Shown: positions 46,801-58,800 of the stretch, piece by piece
Numbering within the stretch: the stretch's first letter is position 1
How the letters are laid out: each line of letters starts with the position of its first letter
Assembly (NCBI GenBank): GCA_032164245.1
Contig: JAVMKO010000010.1
Location: 33,740,189 to 33,804,188, forward strand
Origin: Sternotherus odoratus
Taxonomy: Eukaryota > Chordata > Testudines > Kinosternidae
Direction of reading: 5' to 3'
DNA length: 64,000 nt
Translations under genes and position numbers: made by a program
The notes under the pieces: model-generated
The model's input: the letters and a program-made list of their open reading frames with translations, nothing else
Told to the model about the DNA's origin: nothing
Databases searched by the model: none

Positions 46801-49800
46801 TCTTCATGAAGTATCTGAAAAAGCACATTCTGCAGAAAAAGAAAGTGACCCACGTGCTGGAGGATGTGTTGGAAGGTAAATATTGCACCAGAAGGTATTT
46901 AGTTAAAGCTGGACGCTACTTGTTCCAGGTAGTAGAGGTGAGGTACAGTCATTGATCAAGGATTCAAAGCAAGGGGAGATGGAACAAACAGACAAATGAA
47001 AGGTGAATGTGTCTCCAGGCCCAGACAGTGCATCCAAGGGCATCAGAGTGAAGGGGCCGAGCTGCTAACAAAATCCATCTCTCATTAAAATCAGTGAATA
47101 TGCAGGGGGGTGGCCAATGTATATTTCTTTACAAAAGGCTCTAGAGGTGTTCCAGGAAGCCTCACATCAGAACAAAGTCAACTGATTTCATTAGAATAAC
47201 AAACCACCTGGGTGAAACTGGCATGCTGGGTATAAACTAGCACAGCTTCTGCAAACAAAAATCCTGCCTTTGCTGTTCTCTAATCATGGCAACCACAAAG
47301 CAGGGGCAAAAGGAGAACCAGCTGATAGCATTTACCCAGTCCTCCAAAAACCCTTGGCAAAGTCCCTTGCAAGAGGCTGTTAAGGAAATGAATTAGTTGT
47401 GTGTAGATGTGACACGTCAGGAATGGGCTGAGACCGAAGCAAAGCGTAGAAAGGAATGGTGAGTGTTCCTCAAGGCACAAGGGAAGCAGTGGGATCCCCA
47501 CACCGAGCCTGGTGCTGTTTGACATATTTGTGAATAATCTGGAGAAGTGAGGTGGCAATGTTTGCCAATGACTCAGGGGCCGTTGAAATTCAGGGCGACA
47601 AATGCGAGGTGAGGAGTGATCTGAACTCTTCATTCACACTGCTGGGTTTTCAATGGACTGTACTCACTCGGGACAGGGACCTGGGAGTTGCTGCAGGGCA
47701 GCTGCGTGAAACCTCTGCTCAGTGTGCAGGAGTGGTTCGGAAACCCAACAAGATGCTAGGATGTGTAAGGAATGGAATGGTGAATATTCCAACACCCTCA
47801 TATTCCAACCTTTGCTTGGCTCACGGGCGCAGTACTGCTCAGTAGCTCATAGAATGTACAGTTTGGGGGGGGGGGGAGAGGGGCTCGTTTGAGTTGGGCC
47901 AGGAGCGTGAGAGGAACTGTGTATGTGGAGAGACCAGGATGGTTGCAGGCACGGTGTGAACCAAGCCTCCAATTTAGGGGAGAAATTCAACGGCACAAAA
48001 AGGAAGTGGGTGCCCACACCCCGCTGACTCTCAGTGGGACCCCTCAGCACCACTTGTGCCTTTGAACCATTCCTCAGGCAGCTCTTTCTCCCCCAGACAT
48101 TGGCCGGGATCCCTTGGTAATGGGGAAGCAGGTGATGGAGATCAAGCACACTCTGAAGGAAGCCCGGGCACTGACAGACCCCGTCTGCACCACTGGGCCG
48201 ACTGCAGAGCTCTGGGGACACAGCCATGGTAAGAGACCGCTGCAGAGCCCTTAGCCATGTTGTGTCAGCCTGGCTGAGGGTCCCAGGCAAGGTACATTAG
48301 CAACTGGCCTTTTAAATGCGTCTTACATCAATAGTGCAAAATGTTGTATTTGGGTTTCACTGTTCCTGCTTTACACTGCGCTGTGTTGACAGCCACACTG
48401 CCCCCCATAAGGGGGCGCTCTGGGTGCTGCTTCTCTGACACCCACTCCAGGAAGCGGTCCAGGCCATGGAGAGGGCTGGCAGAGCTGAGGGAGCCATTTT
48501 GGGAAGGGGTTGGGGTAGGGCTGCTGCTGGGGTCTGGGCATACAGCACGGAGTGGGGTGGAGACCTAAGGGTCTCTTGCCATAAGAGTCAGATGGGGAGA
48601 AGCAGCACCCACACCCAAGATGTGGGGAGCAGCAAATAGACTGAGGAGCCGCTGTCATTGTCAAGCAAGAGGCTTTTCCTGGCAGGTTCAGGCCCTGCTG
48701 GGATTGGAGCAGGAAGCTTACAAGGCAAGCCAGCAGCTTTGAAGGAGTGAGGCTGGTGAGGAGGCGACTCAGCTGCTGGCTGAAGGCTGATGCAATTCTG
48801 GGCCTGCGAATGATAGTGGAAATAATGGGATGGGGCAAAGAGAACAGCAGCAGCAGGGAATTTGCAGAATGGCAGCGGCAGGCTCAAAGAGATTGATCCA
48901 CTGGTACCCAGCCAAGCAGGCTGGGCCAGGGCAGGGCACATGGAGTATCCCAGGGATCACTACCCAGCCATGGCCTGGGGCCAGCAATTTAGAACCACTA
49001 TACATACCTTCCTACACTTCCAGGGTAACTCAAGCACTGCGGGCAGAGAAAATAACGGCTTGTAGAGGAGGGGCGCCCTTTCAAAATGTAATTGTAAACA
49101 GAGAATCCTCATCAAATGGGTGGGGTTCCACAGAGATCAGTTCTTGGCCCTATGCTATGTAACATGTTTATTAACGACCTGGAAGAAAACACCCATAAAG
49201 TTGGCAGATGACACACAAAGTGGGGAAGTGGTAAATAATGAAGAGGACAGGTCTCTGGTACAGTGATCTGGATCGCTTGGTAAACCGGGTGCAAGCCACC
49301 AATGTGCATTCTATTACAGCTCAATGTAAATGCATAGCGTGTCCTACCAGGGTACAATCCAGACTAATGAGCAGCTGGGTCACCCCTGCCCTGCAACCTC
49401 AGGTGCCTCTGTTTGCCAGAAGCTGGGAATGGGTGACGGGATGGATCACTTGATGATTACCTGTTCTGATCATTCCTTTTGGGGCACATGGCATTGACCA
49501 CTGTCGGAAGACAGGATACTGGGATAGCTGGATGTTTGATCTGACCCAGTAGGGCCATTCTTATGTTCTTACAATGCCTTGCTAAAGTATCTCCCACTTG
49601 AGCCACTCACAAACAGCCACCAGCATGAAAGTTACACCCAGAATGTCTGTGTGACTGCAGCCTGCCAGCCATACTTGGGTTATACTCTGGCTCTCACCAG
49701 CCTTGGTTATACTGGAGGGTGACCCCAACACACACCCTGGCCCAGATATCCCCCCAGAAATGTATGTCGTGTTCTGCCTACCCCTCTTGTGGACAGTACA

Positions 49801-52800
49801 AAGTATTTTAAGTTCGTTATTCTTTAAAGGGAATAATGTGCAGGGTTATGATGTCAAATAGTTATTCAAGCACTTCAGTTTAAACACACTGGATTAGATA
49901 AAACAGTAAAACAAGTCTGATAACTACAAAGGGAGAGATTTTAAGTGAGGACAACTCCTGAGGCATAAGTCAGAAATGGTTACAAGGAAAATAACATGTT
50001 TACTAATACCTAACTTAAACTGTATCCGATTCAAGCAAAGCATATGGTGAGAAATTTTTAAAATTTCAGTCCCTATGCTGGAAAACAATTCTAGCTAGGC
50101 ACTAGGAGACAGAGAGTCTATATGGAAGGATGTTCCCTTTTTCTTACTTGTGAGCATCCTTTATTTCCCTTCATCTTGATGACTCTGTTTATTGCTTAAG
50201 GCAAACTAAGTAAAGCACACATTCCCTTGTTTAGGACAGACCTGTTTGCCAACCTCTGTTTGAGCAGGGCTGTGGGGGTTTGGCACATGTGTTAATAAAA
50301 TCATACAGGGAAATGTTCTAACTTTACCTACAATGTTGCCACACATATTTTATCAGGATGATACTGACCAGTAAATAAGTTTTTTCAAATGATACCTTAC
50401 AAGGCATATCGTGTACAAAAATATTACAATAACATGTAGGGTGTGAACACCCGGGTATATTCTGTCACACGTATATCTAGGAACAAAGAATGTAGGCCAT
50501 GCTTACAGGAAAAAGATTTGAGGGTCGTGATGGATAATCCGCTGGTACAACACAGTGACTAAAAGGGCTAATGCATAAACAGGGGAATCTCAAGTAGGAG
50601 TAAAGAGGTTATTTTATCTCTGTATTTGGCGCTATTAAAAATCTTTTAACCTTTTATTAAAGGTAAAGAAAAGAGGGGAACACAGTTAAAGCCTTTACAA
50701 TATAAAATACTAACTAAGGCTCTCATTTTAACAGTGTGCCTTGTTCCTTTTCTCATTAGCTGAGAGAGTTTTTAGAAGGAAGAATCCCCATGTCGGACAG
50801 TCTCTCAGATAAAGCTGGAATAACTGTTCTTTTGGAGAACAGAGAAGAAGTTAGTTGAGATGGGCTGGAGCTGTCGTTATTATTAAGGCCCAATTCCGTT
50901 TCATACCAGGTGGTGGTTGGGAATCAGCTGGAGCCAGTGGATGTGGTGATGTCATCTGGGTCCATTTCTCTGTGCCTGTCGAGTCAGGACATCTCTCAGG
51001 ATCAGGATGATGAAGGCCTGGGGCCCAGGAGATGGTGGGGAAGGGGGTCATAATTGTGAATCTCAACCCACTAGCCAGTTTTTCTGCCAAAGTCTCTTTT
51101 CTTCAAGGACCCCAAAAGGGAGTGATGGGCAGAATAGCCCATCCCCTCATTATTTTGTCCACTAATTAACCACTGGAACAATTTACCAAGGCTCATGGTG
51201 GATTCTCCATCACTGACAATTTTCAGTCAAGGGTGGACGTTAGGTCTGCTCTAGGAATTATTGTGGGGCAGTTTTCTGGCCAGTGTTACAGAGGTCAGCC
51301 TAGGTGACCACAGTGTTCCCTAAAATCTATGAATCATTCCCATCTGCTGGCAGGGGCAAGCAATAAGACAGAGAGTGCTTAGTGTGCTGTGCATTCTGGC
51401 CTCTGCAATGACTTCTCTGATTTCACTTACAGAGTTGCTGAAGGAGACACTGACTTTTCCATGTGGCATCCAAGTGGAGCTGCGGTTCCAGGTGGTTTTC
51501 TCTAACGTAATGCACGTGAGTGCAAAGCTGCAGGCTCCCCCTCCGCATGTCACCAACATCCGACTCCTGCTCTGCAGACCCATGGTGAGCTCCTTCATGT
51601 TCTCAGGCCAGTGTCCTGGACTTCCCCTCAGTCCCTTTCTTCATTGGGATTGAAAAGGCAGCAGAAATAGTAATGCCAGTGCTTGGGCAGGAAGGAGGAA
51701 CAGTGTTCAGGTGGGGTTTGTGTTGTGGGGGTAAAGTTTGGGGGTATATGTCCAGGAAAGGCTGAGGGGCTCAGTGTGTAGAGAAGCTGGGAGATACATT
51801 TGGAGGGGTTGGGAGCCTGGGGTAGTGTTGTCGGGGTAGGTTTGTTCAGGGGCCAGGCAAGGGGCAGCGTGTGTTGAAAGGCTAGTTGGGGATGAGCTGC
51901 AGAATGGGCATATCACTCTGTTTGTAGGGTGTCTGGCAGCCCTCTGGGGAGAACTACATTTCTGACCATCATAAAGTGGGGGGTCTGGGTGTCTTTGCTC
52001 TGCCCAAGGACACTCACTTAGTGAGGAAGAGAGTCCTGCCTGGGATCCTGTAGTCAGCAGGAATCAGCTATGCCTGGACCCGACGTGCTCCAGCATGGGG
52101 ACAGAACACCACAGGCTGGTTTGAGGCTGTATCCTGGTGACAGAGATGCTGGAGGGATGTCAAATGCTACTGGAGACAGCGGAGTGCCATGCCCTTCCCA
52201 GAGGGAGGAGCCCGTGTGGGCTGAGTGACATTGCATGAGCAGGGTCTGAAGGGCTGTGAGAAGAATGCTTCCCAGGAGTGTGTTCCTCTTATGGGAGGCG
52301 CTAGCCATCTACAGCAGCAGCAGGCCCAACCAGCACCAACAGGGGCCCATTTCACCCCTCCTGGGAGGGATGGCCCTCCGCTCCTGGCAGCAGTCAGGAT
52401 GAGCGACCCAGGACATCCCCTGAGGCTGTCCTGCGTTCCATCAGTGCAGGCCACAGAACAAACGTCCTCAATGCAGAGGCGATGTGCAATGCCAAGGGTT
52501 TGTTTATCTTTCATGTAGCTGTGTTTCCAATGTCTCTTGATTTACCTCAGAGTTACATTCAAGCCGGTGAAATCACATTTTTCTTCAAGTGATCACACAT
52601 GTCCCTTCCACGGTAGGGTTTTCTGTGCTCCCGTGCATAGTTGTCAGAGAGTTTTTATCTTTAGCAGTAGGCATAAAGGGCTGAGTTACCCCAGACCCTC
52701 CTCAGTTCCTTCCTGTTGCCCATGATGGTTGTTGGAGCTCCCTGGCCTTGCTTCTGCAAATCTTTCCTGTTATCTGCATATAGCACCTGTGTATTGTTAG

Positions 52801-55800
52801 TGTAGTTCAGGGGTCTCCAGACTTTTTGAGATGAGAGCTATATTAGATTTCTGAAGGGGCTTACTGGCTGCGGGAACTGCACAAGAAGGGTTAAAACTGG
52901 CCACCTTGGTCAAGTAATCAACGGCAACCAACCCAATTGTACATCCTTGGGAGTGAGAGAGTTCTGCTATGAAATCCAGGGATACAGTAGACCAGGGCTG
53001 GGAGAAGGTGCATGTGGACTGAAGGAGAACACAAGGGTTCTTGGCCTGGGAACACCGATCACAACAGGAGTTAGTGTATTTCCTGCCATATGAGCGTGTT
53101 CCCAGCCACCAGAAATTTCACAAAACCAAGTTCCTGGTTTTAGTTTGGCCAAAATGGCTGGCGAGCTGGGGACTCATGACATACTTCAAGACCCTTGTGT
53201 CTAGGCTGGGAGTCCGGAACAGGAATGTGTTCTCAGCTGTACAGAATTCCATCCTGCACCCACAATTCTGAACAGGCCAGGCGTCTGCACCACCCAGGGT
53301 CTGGCAGGGCTGGGTGGCAAAGGGGTTGTGAGGCAGCAGCGATTGAATGAGTGTCACCAGGTCCCTGTCCCCTGGTCCCAGGACAAAGGCGGATGGGATA
53401 AGGATGGTTGAATGTGGTGTGGTGCATGACCCAGCAAGTTCATTCATGCGGGACAGGGCATCTGCCTTCCACTTATATGCATATGGTGTGGATGATACGT
53501 GTTGTTAATACAGTGAAACCTCGATATAACGGACTAATTCAGGCGAGGGGGTGTCCGTTAAAGCCGAAAGTCCGTTATTTAATAATTTTTTAAAATCATT
53601 AAATAACAGGACTTTTGGCTTTAACGGACACCCCCTCACCCGAATTAGTCTGTTATATAGAGGTTTTACTTATCATGGCCGGGAGCCGGGAGTCAGACCG
53701 CCCGGCGGCAGCCAGCAGCCCGCCCGCCCGGATCCCGGCTGCTGGGACCCGGGCGGCAGCCAGCAGCCGGGACCCGGGCGGGCTGGCTGACGGCTCCCGC
53801 CCCGGTCCCAGCAGCCGGGACCCCGGGGGGCTGGCAGCGGGGAGCCGGCAGGCAGCCCGCCCGCTGCCTGGACCCCGGCGGCAGCCGGGTACCGGCAGCC
53901 AGCCCCCGATTTAACTGATTTGGGATGCATCGGACTTGCTCCTAAATTTTGTCCGTTGCATCCGAAGTCCGTTAAATCGGGGTCCGTTAAATCGGGGTTT
54001 TACTGTATATTTATATGGTAACCAGCATACGTTAGTCAACACAACCATGCCTGCAACTGTTTCCATCACTCCATATGGACTCAGCCATTTACGGCTTCAG
54101 AGTGACTCCCAGACAATTCCTGGAGTCTGGATATATAGATTCTAGCAGTGCCAACCCCTATAATAACACTTAACCCTTCTCATCGGTAGCTCTCAAAGCA
54201 CATCATAATCTTAAATGCAGTTATCCTTGCCATGGGTTAGGGGAGTGCTGCTATCCCCAGTGTACAGAGAGACTAAGGGGCTTGCCCACGGGCACAACGG
54301 AAGTCTGTTGGAGAGCAGGGGATTCAGTGATGGTGTGTTTAGTCCTAGACTGGGACCCTCCCCACTGGGCCATCTGTTGGGCACTTTACAAACACAAAAT
54401 GAGGGACAAGCCTTCCCCACGAGAGGCGACAGACAGACAGAGGATAGGGAGAAGAGATACATCATGTAAGTATAGGATCACGATTGTGATTGTTCATGTC
54501 TTGGCAGGGGAGAAAGAAAAACTGAAAGCTTACTGGTACGGGGCCTTGTCAGAGCCCCCCAGCCAGCCCTTCTAGGCTGTCAGGCCCGGCCCTCCAGGGC
54601 TCCAGTAGCTAATTAAAGGGCCCAGGGCTCCAGCTGCTGCTGCTGCCGCTACTGAGGCAGCGGCTGGAGCCCGGGGCCTCTCTAAATTGCCGGCCCCTGG
54701 GCAGCTGCTTCTTTTGTGTCTCCCCTCCCCACGCCGTTGGCAGCCTGGGGGCGCCAAAGGGGCAGGGACACGGCAGCACTTTCAGCAGGGTCATTGTAGC
54801 AGCAGCGCTTAAGGACCCTGCTTAAAAAGAGCTTTAACGATGCTTCCCCTTTTGCACTCTGATGTCGGTGGCCCTTCTTTCTACGGACCTGACAGGGCCA
54901 CCCCCCGGGAGAGGGGGCAAAAACAGCTTTAAAGTAAGGCGGTAGGGGCTGGTACCTGCAGCCACTTTTTACCAATCCACTCTAGCGGCCCGTACTGCCT
55001 GACTTTCACCCCTGTGTCTTGGGGATAGAGTATCACCATTTTTAACAGCTGGAAGATTTATGATGTACAGCGAGGCTGCCTGCTAAGGATGTTCCTGAGA
55101 TTGCAAAGCCAGACACTCACAAGGGAGCCACTACAGACTGGGTAATGCATGCCCACAAGAGAGGAGAATGGATGCTGCAGGCAGCAAGGGAATGGCAGGG
55201 GAGGAGCTGCCTGGAGAGACACTGAAGGAAATGCGGGTGAGGAGGGAGGAGGGCAGTGAGCCAGGAGAAGACAGGATACAAATGGCAAGAGAAAATAACA
55301 TGTCAAAAGCAGCAGTGAAGTTGAGATGAAGGTGGCACAGAGGCTTGAGATCTGACCAGAAACTGATCATTAGAGACCTGGGCAAGAGCAGCTTAAGGAT
55401 GGAGATTCAGTGTGAGGAGGGAGGTGGAAGTAGTGGCTGTGAAGTGCAAAGGGGCTGTGGTCCAAGGAAAACACACTGGGTGGAATATTTCTTCTGTTCT
55501 GTTCCAGACTAACAACCTGTCTGCCCTGCAGAGTTAGCTCCAGATATAACTCTGCTCTTACCCCAGCCAAACTCCCATACACATAGACAGATCTCTATCT
55601 AGCTTGAGTCCAATGGTGCTTTCAACTCGTGTGAGCTGGCCAATCAGGAGTTGGAGGTTGGAGCTTGAGTGCTGCTGATGCTGGAGCTACTAACAGTGCA
55701 GACGCAGCTACTCTATGCTTGTCATACAAATACAGTAAAACCCAGATTTAACAGACCCCGATTTAACGGACTTCGGATGCAACGGACAAAATTTATGAGC

Positions 55801-58800
55801 AAGTCCGATGCATCCAAAATCCGTTTTTTCGGGGGCTGGCTGCCGGCTCCCGGCTGCCGCCCGGGTCCAGGCAGCGGGCGGGCTGGCTGCCGGCTCCCCG
55901 CTGCCTCCCGGGTCCAGGCAGCGGGCGGGCTGCCTGCCGGCTCCCCGCTGCCTCCCGGGTCCAGGCAGCGGGCGGGCTGGCTGCCGGCTCCCCGCTGCCT
56001 CCCCGGTCCAGGCAGCGGGCGGGCTGCCTGCCGGCTCCCCGCTGCCGCCCGGGTCCAGGCAGCGGGCGGGCTGCCTGCCAGCTCCCCGCTGCCAGCCCGC
56101 CCGGGTCCTGGCTGCTGGGACCCGGGCGGGAGCCGTCAGCCAGCCTGCCCGGGTCCCGGCTGCTGGCTGCCGCCCGGGTCCCAGCAGCCGGGACCCGGGC
56201 GGGCGGGTGGGCTGACGGCTCCCGCCCGGGTCCCAGCAGCGGGGACGTGGGCGGGCTGACGGCTGACGGCTCGCGCCCGGGTCCCAGCACCCGGGACCCG
56301 GGCGGGCTGACTCACGGCTCCCAGCTGCCGTGATAGTTTAGCATTATACAGTAAAACCTCGATATAACGGACTAATTTGGGCGGGCTGCTCGTTTTTTTT
56401 ATTATTATTAAATAACGGACTTTTGGCTTTAACGGACACCCCCTCACCTGAATTAGTCCATTATATTTTTTACTGTACTGTGTTGCTAATCCAGTCGCTC
56501 TGTGCAACTCCAGTGCTAGCTCACAGCGTGGCTGCTCTCACTTGAGCAAAGCTAACTCAAAGTGTTAACTCATGCTCATTCAGCAGAGAAGACATTGCCT
56601 AGTCACTCACCTCCCACCAGAGGCCAAACAGAACAGAGCAGCAATTTCAGATGGTTTGAAGTAACTGACCAGGGGGTTGGACTGGGCATGGAACTCCACC
56701 TCTTTACAATGCTCTGCTCTCCCCTCACCAGCAAGAATGCTGCCCTTTAAAGTTTCCTCCTAACTCTTTGCCTCAACCATTGTTGCTCTTTTCTGAACTC
56801 CCTCCCATCTGCATCTCTCTGGTGCACCGAGTACTTGGAAATAGACACATCTTCAGGTCAGGTTGGTTTGTACAAAAATAGTCTGCAAGGTGTTTGCAAT
56901 TACCCACTTCCTCCACAAAGAAGCCTGAATCGTGATAACAGGAGCTAGGTCACTGATGGCTTCTGTTCATGCAGCAAACCCTCCTGCTGTCACTAGCCCT
57001 TAATGCACGGACAATCCTATTAGCAGCAGGGTCTGAACTCAGGAGTTTCAGCACCAGTGCATCAAGCCTGTGCCAAGACTCCACAGCTCCCCATGTGCCC
57101 AGATGAGAGATCAGAGGGGATGTGAAAATTGCTGTGACATGCCCACTTGTTCTCTCTTGCTGCCAATGTCACTTTTTACACCCCCTGCCCCATTCTGAGG
57201 GCTGTACCACATTACAACTGCCCGCAATGGCCACATGGCATTGAACAGCTAGCTCGGGGTCAGTGCAGCATCAGTCCCATCCCTGTACACTGACTGCAGG
57301 GGGCTTTGGTGGGGAACCAGCCCGTGCCACAACAGTTCACACTTGGCTCGGGGTAGGCTCCTCGGCCATTTGGCCGCTCGTGCAGCCAGCGAGAACAGCC
57401 AGCACACCTAAGGATCTGGCCAAGCCTTTTAGGGTACCTCCACCCAGCCCATGTCAGTGAGCTTCCCAGCCCCGGTCGACAGACTGTGGTTAGCGGGGCT
57501 CACACCAGTTCTCAAAACAGCTCTGCAGACAGCGCTTTGAAGTAGTGGCTTGGGCTGGAGAGCAGGCTCTGAAGCCTAGGAAGTTGGGTGGGCTTCAGAC
57601 CAAGCTGAACATCAAAACACTATCTACACAGCTATTTTTAGCACACCAGCGCAAGCCCTGCTAACCTGAGCTGGGAGGCTTGCTTCTGGGCTGTGCAGAC
57701 ATTACCCATGAATTTGGAGAGGCTGTTGTAGTGGCTGGAACATGCCACCAGAGGCCCTCATGATCCCACAGAGCAGCCAGCGTATTCTGGACACCCTGTT
57801 AACCAAGGGGTAGGTAGGTAACATCAAGTAGGGAGGTACACTTTTTTTATTACGATCTTTATGCTGGCAAAAGGCCTACAATTCTCTGGCTGCTTTGTGC
57901 CACCAGAACAGCAAAAAGTGAATGCTCAGAAACTGTCCCTGTGTTCTCACAGTTCCCATTTGTAGCATTTGTATTAGGAAATGCAGGATTTACCTTAACC
58001 AGAGCTCTCCAGGCAAGTCCAGCCCCAGATACTGCTGCGTATGAGTAGCCAGGTGTATGTGTATGGGGGGGGGGGGGTATTACTGGGCTTCTTTGGCTTG
58101 CGCTGAAAATGCTTTTTTGTTTGTTCTTGTCTGTCTGCCCCAGGAGGTGCAAGAACTGGCCATGCTGAGTGACATCCAGTCTGACCGGGTGGTGTCGCTA
58201 CTTGTCTCACTGTATGAGCAAGAGGAATTGGACGGTGTGCTCCGGCTCTGTGGCCTACAGAAAATTCAGGTAAAAAAACCATCCTCTGGGGAAATCTCGC
58301 TGAGAGAGCGGCTGGTGCCTTCCAGACCGTCCTTGCAGGAGACATCCATCATCCTCACACATTCCTGATGTGAAGGGAAATACTGCCTCAGATATGGCCT
58401 TGGTGCAGCGGCCTCTCCCTGGGCCTTGAACTCTCCTGTGGCAGATTAATGACCAAGCCAACACCTCTGCTATTGGGGCAATTCACTGCTGGGGCACAAA
58501 AGATCTGTCCCCTGTGCTCACACTTCCTTTCTAGCCTCTGAGGCCAGACAGCATATTTTCCCCAGTCCTTTTGGTTTCAAATAGATGGCTGGGCCACAAG
58601 CAAGGCCCATTATTGGCTCCTTTTTCTAGCCTGTCGCCAAGAGAGCTCATTTCAGTGGAAGCCAGGAAGTCCAGTAGGTAGATAATGGGCCAGATTCACT
58701 GGTGGTGTAAGCAGATGCAATAACACAGGGCATGTCTTCACTACCACTTTAATTCGACCTTAACGACGTTAGGTCGAATTAAAGGTGTACCTGTCTTCAC

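Noticed and set aside
55669..56290. Long alanine/glycine/proline-rich frames on both strands
   Set aside because: They come from the 47-bp tandem array, which is a multiple of neither codon frame nor any known protein repeat.
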